DNA of 64,000 nt from Gammaproteobacteria bacterium (GCA_023266055.1 JAHFRW010000002.1:6201-70200); one strand, 5' to 3'; numbered from the stretch's first letter, positions 27,932 to 36,701 are shown. Numbers and translations: made by a program. Notes: generated by a model from the letters alone, not told the origin.

Positions 27932-29224
27932 TTAAAATTTACGGAGTATTCGCCGAATAAAGCGTATGGTGGCGCGCTTCTTTCCTCTTGGTACAATATC
28001 AGATTGGGGCGCCATTGTTTGCCTGATGTTGTCCGCACTGACGGTGAGCGGAATGCCTGCTTCCTTGAATGTCGTTTCAAATTCCCGAAAACGTTCCAGA
28101 TAAGTTGTTTTGAAGGCATCGATAGAGGTTGTAGACAGTCGATCAGCGATGATGTCTATAAGTGGTGTGCTTTCGGCGTCCTGTATCGAAATTCTGGGGA
28201 TATTAAAGAAATCGGCTATTTCGATGACTCTTCTGTCTTCTGCCAGCATGATTGCCGGAACGCCTGCCTGTAATGCGGCAATGCCTCCATGGAGCCGATC
28301 TCCGAGATAGATGTCGAATCGGGATGCGAACATTCGCCAGGCATTGGGATCCTGGAACCAGCGATAGCTGGAGAATGGCATGTCTTCATCATGTATTTCC
28401 TTCAGGATGTGGTTGACGGTATCACGACATATTTCACCTGTGGCATCATTGTATATGTCGTGTACGGCGTCAAGGAATCCTTGCTGTTTCCAGCTGGCCA
28501 TCTCTTCCTGCATGACGTAATGCGCATCAAATCCCTTGAATAGCTGGATTATTGCGCTTGATCTTGGGACTCTGCCATTAATATATCCTCCCGTAATGGC
28601 GGATGTTACCCGTGCCGGGTCGGGTGCCGAAATGCCCAGAATATTTTTGGGATAGACATACATGCTTGGGCAGCCGAGTGCTGTGGCGTGGGTGAATCCT
28701 ACAGATCTCAGCCAGTCACGGGTTTCCAGCCCTCTTACCCCAAAAATCCTTGCCTTACGGTTGCATATTTCCAGGAGCTGGATGAGGTTCGGATGTAACG
28801 ACTCGGTGGTTTGGGGCAGTGGGTTCTGCATGCCCATTCCGAGAACAATAAAGTCCGTGCGTAATCCATCCAGTACTTCAGCAGTACATCCGGGGTCAAG
28901 ATTGGGGCGGATTGCATTGGCGGTCGAGAATACCACCAGATCAAATCGTGCATTTAATTCTTCGCTTATCCGTTTCGCGCTCCAACCGGATTCCACGAGA
29001 GCGTGTACGGAGACATAGCAGGATTTCTCACGGTCGGATTGAAGCATGCGTGCCGGTGCTTCACCATGGATCATGTTGCCTTTGTTGTCGGTGACTTCAT
29101 ACAGTTCAAGCAGGTTTTTCAGACCTGTCCCTGAACTTCTTGGCATGGCATCGCACCGATGCATTGCTTCTGAGTAAGTGTACCGACTATGACCAAAGAT
29201 GCCGAAGAACGCAATTTTCCGCAT
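27932..29224 (-). CDS. Polysaccharide pyruvyl transferase family protein
   Basis: A 430-residue protein of the CsaB/WcaK-like family, which adds pyruvate ketal (or acts on related groups) to surface polysaccharides using PEP. Features are the N-terminal KIAFFGIFGHSRYTYSEAM and MGMQNPLPQTTESLHPNLIQLLEIC with ARIFGVRGLETRDWL. Near the C-terminus is the family landmark DRLHGGIAALQAGVPAIMLAEDRRVIEIADFFNIP. About 50 C-terminal residues after the domain end in basic sequence (RGKKRATIRFIRRILRKF). Pyruvylation of this strain's polysaccharide is inference from family. Confidence 0.85.
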   Translation of the reverse strand: MRKIAFFGIFGHSRYTYSEAMHRCDAMPRSSGTGLKNLLELYEVTDNKGNMIHGEAPARMLQSDREKSCYVSVHALVESGWSAKRISEELNARFDLVVFSTANAIRPNLDPGCTAEVLDGLRTDFIVLGMGMQNPLPQTTESLHPNLIQLLEICNRKARIFGVRGLETRDWLRSVGFTHATALGCPSMYVYPKNILGISAPDPARVTSAITGGYINGRVPRSSAIIQLFKGFDAHYVMQEEMASWKQQGFLDAVHDIYNDATGEICRDTVNHILKEIHDEDMPFSSYRWFQDPNAWRMFASRFDIYLGDRLHGGIAALQAGVPAIMLAEDRRVIEIADFFNIPRISIQDAESTPLIDIIADRLSTTSIDAFKTTYLERFREFETTFKEAGIPLTVSADNIRQTMAPQSDIVPRGKKRATIRFIRRILRKF

Positions 29225-29257
29225 AAATTTCCTACGCCGTTATAAAAGTATGTGATA

Positions 29258-30178
29258 TCAACCGAATATTTTGATTAAATAGTTATGCCATCTCAGGGGC
29301 AAGAGAGATGGTAACATGTACTTCCAGTCTTTAATGGAGCCATAACCCGTTTTCATGACCATTCTGAAAATTTGCCGGGCGGCCTCCATGTCGCGATCCC
29401 AATAGCAGGTGTAAGCACGCTTGAGCAATTCACCATGGGTCAGTGCGTTAATGCGTTGGGCACCAAGAGGCTTGACAATATCCGGCCATTGATCAATGAA
29501 TTCACGTTTTACCCGCCACGTGTCATAAGCCGCTTTCACACGGTTTTTGCTGGCCTGCGACCCGGTATGATGGTGATAAAATGCCAGAACTTCAGCTACC
29601 AGTGTGATTTTGTGGTGGCTGGCAATGTTTAGCCAAAGTGCATAATCCTCTGCATTGGTAAACCGGTGGCTGAACCCGCCTGCTGATTTAATGATGGTTG
29701 CACTGGTTAAGGCTGCATGAATTGGCCACGGGCATGAGTTCAGCATCGTTGCTATCTTGTTTTCTTTTTCATAATCCGGCGGGATGTAAGCATTACCCTG
29801 TCCTCCACTCAAACCGATATTTTGCCAGCCGCAATAAGATAGTACGGCATCTGCGTCAAGCTGCAATGCTCTGTATAGTTTTTCCAGAAATGTGGGCGCC
29901 CAGGTGTCATCTGCATCCAGAAAGGCGATGTATCGACCACGTGCCAGACGCAGCCCGGTATTACGGGCGGCGCTGACACCTTGATTGGTTTGGGTGTGAA
30001 TACGCAGGCGTGGGTCAGTGTGGGTTTGTAACCAGGCTAAGGTATCATCGCTGGAACCATCATCTACGGCGATCAATTCCCAGTCGTTGAACGTCTGTGT
30101 CAGCACACTGCCTACACTTTGCGGCAGGTGTGTTGCTGCGTTATAACAGGGCATGATGATGGAGATGGTGGGTGTCAT
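29258..30178 (-). CDS. Family 2 glycosyltransferase
   Basis: A 306-residue GT-A enzyme: TISIIMPCYNAATHLPQSVGSVLTQTFNDWELIAVDDGSSDDTLAWL, then SAARNTGLRLARGRYIAFLDADDTWAP with the DxD motif. FTNAEDYALWLNIASHHKITLVAEVLAFYHHH follows in the acceptor half. Its start overlaps the deacetylase stop by 4 bases, so they are coupled. Similar overall to the 23026-23994 enzyme but clearly not a recent copy. Confidence 0.9.
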   Translation of the reverse strand: MTPTISIIMPCYNAATHLPQSVGSVLTQTFNDWELIAVDDGSSDDTLAWLQTHTDPRLRIHTQTNQGVSAARNTGLRLARGRYIAFLDADDTWAPTFLEKLYRALQLDADAVLSYCGWQNIGLSGGQGNAYIPPDYEKENKIATMLNSCPWPIHAALTSATIIKSAGGFSHRFTNAEDYALWLNIASHHKITLVAEVLAFYHHHTGSQASKNRVKAAYDTWRVKREFIDQWPDIVKPLGAQRINALTHGELLKRAYTCYWDRDMEAARQIFRMVMKTGYGSIKDWKYMLPSLLPLRWHNYLIKIFG

Positions 30179-30993
30179 GTTGTGCGTCTACCCATGCGGA
30201 TCGCTGCGCGTTGCAAGGTATGGCGTGAAACAGTGAGCCAGGACACATCATTGCTGCCGAAGTAGAGTTTTCGGGCCAGGCGACTGGTGGTGTCAGTGTT
30301 GAATACTGTCAGGCGACGTAGCTGGTGCGGGTCACCATCGCGCAATGCCCAGCCGCTGCGGGTAGTGCAGGCGCCATGATATCCCGCTTCACGTGCCGCA
30401 TTGATGCAGCGCGTATCGTAAAGCCCATACGGGTAGGCGAGGCTGGAAATCCCTGTTCCCAGCGTATCCTCCAATGCCATTCTGGAGTCGGCCAGTTCGT
30501 TATGTAACTGGATGTCGCTGGCTTCTGTCAGGCGGGTATGGTTGACGGTGTGAGAACCGATCTCCATGCCGCTGGCATGCATGGCGCGTAACTCGTTGGG
30601 TCCCAGTAAGTCGCCGGCAGGTCGGCCATCAGAAGGCCAGGTGGGAGTCCTGGCGATAGCGCCCGAGACCATAAATAAGGTCGCTCGCATATTGCGTTTT
30701 TGCAATTCTTCCCATGCGGCAAGGTTATCCGCGTAACCATCATCGAAGGTGATCGCGACAGTTCGTCCTGTCAATTTTTCCGGTGAATGGATGAGTTCAG
30801 ACATGGTGAGCGTGGCCCAACCCTCTGCGGCGAGAAAATCGAGATGGTTCTGAAAGCGCTGCATGGAAATGGCCCAGCGCCAGTCTGGAGTACTTTTCCC
30901 AGGCGCGACAGAATGGTACATCAGCATGGCAGGGCCATGCTGTCCGGTACTGTGATGCAGATAGCGGGAAATGGGGTCAATCCACACTTGCAT
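30175..30993 (-). CDS. Polysaccharide deacetylase (NodB domain)
   Basis: Carbohydrate esterase family 4 enzyme of 272 residues that removes acetyl groups from N-acetylated sugars. The metal-binding and catalytic segments are visible: TFDDGYADN (catalytic Asp and metal Asp) and GSHTVNHTRL (HxxxH metal ligands). LAYPYGLYD follows. No signal peptide is evident, so it may act in the cytoplasm on a lipid-linked intermediate. Within the glycosyltransferase run; the 90-base gap before it contains the second copy of a short repeat. Confidence 0.9.
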   Translation of the reverse strand: MQVWIDPISRYLHHSTGQHGPAMLMYHSVAPGKSTPDWRWAISMQRFQNHLDFLAAEGWATLTMSELIHSPEKLTGRTVAITFDDGYADNLAAWEELQKRNMRATLFMVSGAIARTPTWPSDGRPAGDLLGPNELRAMHASGMEIGSHTVNHTRLTEASDIQLHNELADSRMALEDTLGTGISSLAYPYGLYDTRCINAAREAGYHGACTTRSGWALRDGDPHQLRRLTVFNTDTTSRLARKLYFGSNDVSWLTVSRHTLQRAAIRMGRRTT

Positions 30994-31056
30994 GGTTGAA
31001 TGTCAGTCCTTGTTTAAGGTATCTATTGATCAGTGTTGGCGTTCATGCATCAAGCA

Positions 31057-31085
31057 TTCTTGCTACGACGCCAGCTGAAGTTGTC
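31057..31085 (-). repeat. Short repeat copy 2 (CTGGCGTCGTAGCAA)
   Basis: On the minus strand TCCTGA, nine bases, CTGGCGTCGTAGCAA. TCCTGA includes the stop codon of the preceding WbsX-like gene. In another frame the copy reads Y-P-D-N-F-S-W-R-R-S-K-N-A-stop, matching the peptide from copy 1 at 16816-16850 with different third-codon bases. Confidence 0.4.
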
Positions 31086-32151
31086 AGGATAATATTTCTC
31101 TAAGCATTTCCAGGTATGCTTTGCCAAATTTTAAATCGGGTTCCAGATGATTGCCCTCGGCCCATTCATTCCAGGACTTCATGAACACGATACGGTGTTC
31201 GGGTGGCAGCGGCGAGACTCTCTCGATGGCGTTTTTCAGATAATTTCCGAAAAGTGCGGGTGTGGAGTTGTATAACACCAATCCATTCATGCCGGATCTT
31301 GGTGTGTTATCCCAGTTGGGGATGACGCAGGGAAACTCCAGGTAACCCGCATCGCCCTTGCGCAACAAGGGCTTTACAGCCTGTTCGTAGTTATAGACGG
31401 TCAGGCGATGATTGCCTCGCGCCTGGCGCATTTTGAGCCGTGGATATTTCCATGGCACATGCGCGATTTTGGGTGGCAATTTCTGGAGGATAGCTGCATC
31501 AAATCCACCCAGGCCGGGCACCCATCGATCATCGTGTTTTACACCGACCATGAACAACCCAGGTAAGCCGGCGGCTTTTGCCAGTGTTTGCCAGAGTGAT
31601 ACGAATTTCTCTGCGTCGGGTAGTTCAAGGGGGCTGTACACCAGGAATAAGGGACGGCCGTCTACAGTGATATAGCGCGGATCACGGAACGCGGGTAACA
31701 GCGTGTCGAAATGCGCCCGGTAATCTTCTTCTCCAGGATAAGTTTGCTCGATCAATATTTTGTTTGGCGCACCATGCCAGATTCCCGTCCAGGTCTGGTT
31801 TGCCCAGCACAGGCAAAAGGGAAAGTCAGGTGTGCCTGATTCCAGTACCTCATTGAAGGGCCGTTCGATGAGCCGTTTTCCTGCGAACCAGTAGTGATAA
31901 TAACAGAATCCCTCGATGCCATATTCTTGTGCCATTTCTGCCTGCGCAATACGGGTTTCAGGAATGCGTAAATCATAGAACCCCAGGTCGGCCGGAATAT
32001 GGGGTTGGTAGTGGCCATGGAACAGGGGTTTTGCCTTGGCCGTGTTGGTCCATTCCGTAAAACCTTTGCCCCACCATTCATCGTTTTCGGGAATGGGGTG
32101 AAATTGGGGGAGGTAGAAGGCGATACAGCGCGCCTTTTTATTCATATTCAT
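31084..32151 (-). CDS. WbsX-like glycoside hydrolase family 99-type protein
   Basis: A 355-residue protein of the WbsX family found in O-antigen and exopolysaccharide clusters. Conserved segments are AFYLPQFHPIPENDEWWGKGFTEWTN at the N-terminus, YHYWFAGKRLIERPFNEVL, CLCWANQTWT, and MKSWNEWAEGNHLEPDLKFGKAYLE at the C-terminus. No signal peptide. Its exact reaction in O-antigen clusters is unclear; a glycan-processing role is assumed from the fold. A paralogue (32215-33459) sits directly upstream. Confidence 0.87.
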   Translation of the reverse strand: MNMNKKARCIAFYLPQFHPIPENDEWWGKGFTEWTNTAKAKPLFHGHYQPHIPADLGFYDLRIPETRIAQAEMAQEYGIEGFCYYHYWFAGKRLIERPFNEVLESGTPDFPFCLCWANQTWTGIWHGAPNKILIEQTYPGEEDYRAHFDTLLPAFRDPRYITVDGRPLFLVYSPLELPDAEKFVSLWQTLAKAAGLPGLFMVGVKHDDRWVPGLGGFDAAILQKLPPKIAHVPWKYPRLKMRQARGNHRLTVYNYEQAVKPLLRKGDAGYLEFPCVIPNWDNTPRSGMNGLVLYNSTPALFGNYLKNAIERVSPLPPEHRIVFMKSWNEWAEGNHLEPDLKFGKAYLEMLREILS

Positions 32152-32214
32152 TGCACGTTATACCCTTTTTTACACATAAGATATTAGCGGCGTACGCAGA
32201 GATAAAGATAAGTG

Positions 32215-33459
32215 TCATGGGAATATCCGGAGCTGTCGAAATAGATCCCATTGGCGCTTCAGCAAGGCACTGGCTTTCCAGTACAGTTTACGAACCGTGC
32301 CCGTAGCCGCAATGGCGGCATCTTCCTGTGGATGGGTCTGCGTATCAATGTTGCAGGGCACGCCACCTTGCAATGCACGCTGCGTTGCTTCCAGATAGGC
32401 CCGCCCCCAACGCAGATCGGGTTCAAGGTGATTACCCTCTGCCCATTCATTCCATGCATTGATAAAGACAAGATTTTCATCGCTTGAATGTTTTCGGGCG
32501 GTTTTTTCAATATTCAATTGCAGCCAGCGTTCATATTTTTCGGGTGTTGCACCTGGAAAAATATATGCGTCACGTTTCTTGCGTGCGCTGTTGTCCCATG
32601 AGGGCGTGACGCAGTGAAAACGTGTCCATGAAGGATCAGGTCGCTGCAACATACCCTTTGTCATGGTGTCGTAATCGATGACTTTATTTTCGGTAAACGC
32701 CTTGGGGAGCAGGCCCATCGCCGCCAGTAAACGCGGCAGGCGCCCGCGGTGTTTTACATTGCCTATTGGCCAGCTGAAGGGGGAAAATTCAACTTCAGCA
32801 TCGAAACCCAATGTCTGTGGAGAAACATTGGCTCGGGCGCTTTCATAGCTTTCAACTTTTACCAGATAGAGGCCATCCAGGCCGGCTTTTACAGCTTCAC
32901 GGCGCCATATATCGGTCGTCATTTTGGGGTTGGGGAGCAGTTCGGCTCTATATACCAGAAACAGGGGGCGACCGTGTACCCGGATATAACGAGGATCCTG
33001 AAATGCCGGGATCAGACTTTGGATGTGTTCGAGATCATCTTCCGGTGCGTAGCTTTGTTTCAGCAGCACATGCTGGTCTTCTCCATCCCAGCGGCGTGTC
33101 CAGTTTTCGTTGGCCCAGCATAAGCAGAAGGGAAGAGCCGGTTTGCCAGAGGCCAGGACTTCATTAAATGGGCGCTCCAGTATACGGCGTCCATTGAACC
33201 AGTAGTGGTAATAACAAAAACCGTGTACGCCATATTGTTGCGCAAGTGCCGCCTGTGCTTCGCGTGTTTCGGATAAGCGAAGGTCATAGAACCCTAAATC
33301 CGCCGGGACATGCGGTTGATAATGGTCAGGAAACAGGGGTTGAGCCTTGGCGACGTTCCGCCATTCGGTGAAGCCACGCCCCCACCATGCGTCGTTTTCG
33401 GGGACGGGGTGGAATTGGGGTAGATAGAAGGCAATGGCTTTAACACGAGTGTCTGGCAT
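32215..33459 (-). CDS. WbsX-like glycoside hydrolase family 99-type protein (longer paralogue)
   Basis: A 414-residue paralogue of the next gene. Shared landmarks: AFYLPQFHPVPENDAWWGRGFTEWRN, YHYWFNGRRILERPFNEVL, CLCWANENWTRRWDGEDQHVL and INAWNEWAEGNHLEPDLRWGRAYLE. It has an extra ~50-residue C-terminal tail (IAATGTVRKLYWKASALLKRQWDLFRQLRIFP) absent from its neighbour. No signal peptide. It starts 3 bases after the methyltransferase stop, so they are probably co-translated. Cytoplasmic action is inferred. Confidence 0.87.
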   Translation of the reverse strand: MPDTRVKAIAFYLPQFHPVPENDAWWGRGFTEWRNVAKAQPLFPDHYQPHVPADLGFYDLRLSETREAQAALAQQYGVHGFCYYHYWFNGRRILERPFNEVLASGKPALPFCLCWANENWTRRWDGEDQHVLLKQSYAPEDDLEHIQSLIPAFQDPRYIRVHGRPLFLVYRAELLPNPKMTTDIWRREAVKAGLDGLYLVKVESYESARANVSPQTLGFDAEVEFSPFSWPIGNVKHRGRLPRLLAAMGLLPKAFTENKVIDYDTMTKGMLQRPDPSWTRFHCVTPSWDNSARKKRDAYIFPGATPEKYERWLQLNIEKTARKHSSDENLVFINAWNEWAEGNHLEPDLRWGRAYLEATQRALQGGVPCNIDTQTHPQEDAAIAATGTVRKLYWKASALLKRQWDLFRQLRIFP

Positions 33460-33462
33460 GAT

Positions 33463-34338
33463 TCAGTGTGTATTTTTGTTACATAGCCGATTGATGAAGC
33501 CGCTGAATGGGCCGAAACGATTTTTTTCCAGCCAATTGATTTGTGATTTCAGACCCATGTTTTTACGGGTTAATTCGCCAATTTCTGCCTGAAGTTGTTG
33601 GCGCGTATCCAGGGCTTCAAGCTGGTCATATGAAAGCTCAGCAGCATCGTTGTCGATAGGGCGCGCCTTGACAATAAATTGATAGGTGTGAGCTTCCGAA
33701 TTCTGCTCACAGATCCAGTCGAGGAAAGCCTGATCCTGCACGGAGTTACAATGTACGTTGAATTCGGTTTCCTGTGGGGTTTGAGTTACCCGATCCCATG
33801 AGACGATTTGATAACCGGTTTCTTCAAATAATCTGGCCACATTTTTTTTTGTGAAAAAACGAATGTGGGTGTTGTCGAGCAGGCCGAATTTCTGATAATC
33901 AAATCGTCCATGGGCAAGTTCCCAGCAAATAGCGGCATGAGCAATATTGGGGATGGAAGCAATCAGATAGCCATTCTCCTTGAGAAAAGGTCGGATTTTT
34001 CTCAGCGTGTCAGCGGGATCGTGGAGATGTTCAAGAACATCAGCGAAAGTGATGGCATCATAATGCTGCTTGCGAAGCGCGGTGGATAGATCCAGTTCTT
34101 CGATGCTGCCAATAATGAGATTTTCACAATAGGGCCGGGCATCTTCGGCGGCGTGTGGATCGAGCTCGATTCCCGTCACACGGCAATTGAGATGCTCCTT
34201 CAGATAGCGTGTCTGAACGCCGCTGGCACAACCCACCTCAAGCACGTCCTGACCGCTGTTTATCCATGCGAAGACCTTGGAGGCCGAGTGATTCGGACCA
34301 TCGGGGATGTCATAGAGATATTTTTTAGGAGTTTGCAT
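33463..34338 (-). CDS. SAM-dependent methyltransferase with C-terminal coiled coil
   Basis: About 291 residues from the ATG at 34338, preceded by GGGAAG; an earlier ATG at 34374 lies deeper inside wzt. The class I SAM motif is VLEVGCASGVQTRYLKEH, then GIELDP, and FADVLEHLHDPADTLRKIRPFLKENGYLIASIPN. The last ~60 residues (YDQLEALDTRQQLQAEIGELTRKNMGLKSQINWLEKN) read as a heptad-like coiled coil. It overlaps the end of wzt. In ABC-exported O-antigens a coiled-coil methyltransferase (WbdD type) caps the chain and sets its length; that role here is inference. Confidence 0.87.
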   Translation of the reverse strand: MQTPKKYLYDIPDGPNHSASKVFAWINSGQDVLEVGCASGVQTRYLKEHLNCRVTGIELDPHAAEDARPYCENLIIGSIEELDLSTALRKQHYDAITFADVLEHLHDPADTLRKIRPFLKENGYLIASIPNIAHAAICWELAHGRFDYQKFGLLDNTHIRFFTKKNVARLFEETGYQIVSWDRVTQTPQETEFNVHCNSVQDQAFLDWICEQNSEAHTYQFIVKARPIDNDAAELSYDQLEALDTRQQLQAEIGELTRKNMGLKSQINWLEKNRFGPFSGFINRLCNKNTH

Positions 34339-35596
34339 GTGTCTTCCCTGTGAGATGCAGTAAAGGTGTGTCATATGACCAGCTACCGGAAAGGGCTACC
34401 AGACCCTCATTCCAGGTTCGGTCTTCGGCATTGTCTGAAACCACTTGCAGATGCAGCAGATTTTCAGCATAAAAAATGGTTCTGGCGGCGTTTCCTTCCG
34501 CAACACCCGCACGGAGAGAGTAGACTCCGGGCATGAACGGGAACGATGGAATGTCGAATGTCAGTACATGTTGTCCTGGGTCCAGATAATCCAGCGTTAG
34601 TTGATTAATGCTGTGTTCCGTCGCCAGATAGATGAAATCGGTGGTATGAACACCGATTCCGAAAATGGGCGTATGGATTTTTTTTGTTACCTCGTAACGC
34701 AGCTGAATCCTGACCGTTTGCTCATGCCTGAGCTTGTTGATAACGTTGCTGTTGGTATCCAGTATTTCAATACCACGTAATAAAATTTCACCGGTTGCCC
34801 ATTCATTACTGTTGGCGAGTTCCAGGTCAGTAGATTTGCTCGTGCTGATGCGCGCGTCGCTGGCTTCATAAAATTGGGTACATACCGCGCTGGCAGGGCC
34901 ATTGCTGATGATTCGTCCCTTGTTAAGCAATATAACTCTGCTGCACAAGCGCTCCACCTGCCGGATGTTATGGCTTACCAGCAACACGGTCTTCCCCTGT
35001 CGTTTGATCAAATCCTCCATCCGGTCAAAACATTTGCGCTGAAACGCCAGATCACCCACCGCCAGCACTTCGTCAACGATCAAAATGTCCGATGCAACGC
35101 TGGTGGCAATAGCGAACCCCAGTCGCACCGACATACCGGAGCTATAACGCTTGATCGGTGTGTCAATAAATTCTTCCATCTCTGCAAAGGCAACAATTTC
35201 GTCGAACTTTCTCCTGATTTCGGCCTTGGGGATGCCCAGGATAGCGCCATTGAGAAAGACATTTTCGCGTCCGGTGAGGTCGCCAATGAGTCCGGCGCCT
35301 ACCTCGATCAAGGGAGCAACCTTGCCGTGTATTTTAACACTGCCACGTGTGGGCACGCTAATTTGCGCGAGCATTTTCAATAACGTGCTTTTACCCGCAC
35401 CGTTATGGCCAATGATGCCGAGTACTTCACCGGCTTCTACCTTGAAATCCACATCATCCAGCGCCTTGAAAAGAGGGCGTTCGAGCAAGGGTTGACCACG
35501 TAGCCGTGCAGCCGCGCGTTGCAGGCTATGTCTCAGGCTTTGCAGTTGTCCAAGACGGTATTCTTTGGTGATGTGGTTGACTTCGATAATGGCCAT
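34325..35596 (-). CDS. wzt: Wzt, ABC polysaccharide exporter ATP-binding protein
   Basis: A 423-residue ATPase. The nucleotide-binding domain spans ~1-240: Walker A GHNGAGKSTLLKM, signature YSSGMSVRLGFA, Walker B DILIVDEVLAVGD and the switch His in LLVSHNI. The remaining ~170 residues form a beta-rich domain (ILLRGIEILDTNSNVINKLRHEQTVRIQLRYEV ... GIGVHTTDFIYLATEH ... HVLTFDIPSFPFMPGVYSLRAG) typical of Wzt proteins that recognise the capped end of their O-antigen. The presence of this domain suggests export of a terminally modified chain. It follows wzm after 37 bases. Confidence 0.94.
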   Translation of the reverse strand: MAIIEVNHITKEYRLGQLQSLRHSLQRAAARLRGQPLLERPLFKALDDVDFKVEAGEVLGIIGHNGAGKSTLLKMLAQISVPTRGSVKIHGKVAPLIEVGAGLIGDLTGRENVFLNGAILGIPKAEIRRKFDEIVAFAEMEEFIDTPIKRYSSGMSVRLGFAIATSVASDILIVDEVLAVGDLAFQRKCFDRMEDLIKRQGKTVLLVSHNIRQVERLCSRVILLNKGRIISNGPASAVCTQFYEASDARISTSKSTDLELANSNEWATGEILLRGIEILDTNSNVINKLRHEQTVRIQLRYEVTKKIHTPIFGIGVHTTDFIYLATEHSINQLTLDYLDPGQHVLTFDIPSFPFMPGVYSLRAGVAEGNAARTIFYAENLLHLQVVSDNAEDRTWNEGLVALSGSWSYDTPLLHLTGKTHANS

Positions 35597-35633
35597 GGCT
35601 GCTTAACGTTTTTTCCTCAAGGGGAGGTGGGGT

Positions 35634-36452
35634 TCATACCACATCCGCAAAATAAACTTCTGCCCGCTTAAAAATCATGTAACTGATGGGTAACAGGGCG
35701 GCGACCAGAATCATTCCCGGCAACAGGGTGGAAAGCTCGGGTGGGGCGCCACGCAAAATGGTTTGTTGAAATGCATCAATGATGCCCGCCATGGGGTTCA
35801 GAATGTACAGTGTGTACAGAAAATCCGACCAGACGCCTGCTGCCTGATTAACCAGTAATTTTTCCTTGACCAGCATGAGGGGGTAAATCACTGGTGAGGC
35901 ATACATCATGAGTGAAAGCAGCATCGGCAAGGCGCTGGTGATGTCACGATAATAGACGTTGAGTGCGGCGCCCATCAAGGCAATACTCAGGGAGGCCAAA
36001 ACTACATACAGGATCAGCAACGGAACCCATAAAATAGTAGCAGCGGGCATAAATCCGTAATAAACCATTAATCCTGCAAGAATGATCATATTAATGCCGA
36101 GTTCGACCAGCTTTGTGACGACCGTGGTCAAAGGGAATATCTCGCGCGGAAAGTAGATTTTGCGAATCAGGTTGGCGTTACCTACCACACTGCCGACACC
36201 TTCGGAGGTGGCTTCCTGGAAAAAGATCCATGGGATGAGGGCGACAAAGGTCAGCAAGGGATAGGGGATGGCACCACTGTCGATGCCGACAAAACTTTTT
36301 ACGAGCGTAAAAATTAACATGAGTGTCAAGGGTTTAATGACTGCCCACGCAATGCCCATGTAAGCCTGTTTATAGCGCAGGGTGATATTTTTCCAGGCAA
36401 GCACGCCCATTAATTCGCGGTAGGCAAACAGGGTTTTGGCGGCTCGGATCAT
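35634..36452 (-). CDS. wzm: Wzm, ABC-2 type polysaccharide exporter permease
   Basis: A 272-residue inner-membrane protein with six hydrophobic segments: LMLIFTLVKSF; LTFVALIPWIFFQ; INMIILAGLMVYYG; VPLLILYVVLASLSIALMGAALNVYY; LPMLLSLMMYASPVIYPLM; LLPGMILVAALLPISYMIF. The ABC-2 family motif NPMAGIIDAFQQTILRG is present. Pairs with Wzt to move the lipid-linked polysaccharide across the inner membrane. First gene of the minus-strand cluster, so its promoter must lie in the 303-base gap shared with the divergent rubrerythrin operon. Confidence 0.93.
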   Translation of the reverse strand: MIRAAKTLFAYRELMGVLAWKNITLRYKQAYMGIAWAVIKPLTLMLIFTLVKSFVGIDSGAIPYPLLTFVALIPWIFFQEATSEGVGSVVGNANLIRKIYFPREIFPLTTVVTKLVELGINMIILAGLMVYYGFMPAATILWVPLLILYVVLASLSIALMGAALNVYYRDITSALPMLLSLMMYASPVIYPLMLVKEKLLVNQAAGVWSDFLYTLYILNPMAGIIDAFQQTILRGAPPELSTLLPGMILVAALLPISYMIFKRAEVYFADVV

Positions 36453-36643
36453 CGACTTGGGTTACCTGGTTTTCTGGCTGACAACATTATGAATTGCTTG
36501 GTATTATCCGGCACATTCTAACATATGTCGGGGATATTTGCCGTACCATGCATATGGCCTAAATATCAGGGCGTTACGGCTTCTTGTAGGTATATAGCGG
36601 TTGCAGTAGAGCTATAACTAAGCGCCCATTGAAAAAATCCATA

Positions 36644-36671
36644 TTGACGTGGGCGGTGAATGGCTTATACT
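36644..36671 (+). promoter_or_regulatory. Sigma-70 promoter of the rubrerythrin operon
   Basis: TTGACG at 36644-36649 and TATACT at 36666-36671 are separated by 16 bases, a near-consensus promoter. The start point would fall near 36678-36680, immediately before the palindromic operator. Confidence 0.7.
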
Positions 36672-36682
36672 TTAAAATCATG

Positions 36683-36701
36683 GTTTAGACAAAGTCTAAA
36701 C
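36683..36701. promoter_or_regulatory. Palindromic operator, Fur-family (Irr/PerR)-like
   Basis: A perfect 8-3-8 palindrome, GTTTAGAC AAA GTCTAAAC, lies just after the predicted -10 and start point. Its core TTTAGAC-N3-GTCTAAA is close to the Irr-type box TTTAGAA-N3-TTCTAAA. Position implies repression. Which regulator binds is inference. Confidence 0.65.

Noticed and set aside
36453..36640. JUMPstart/ops element for RfaH control of the polysaccharide cluster
   Set aside because: GGCGGTAG or its complement was not found upstream of wzm.
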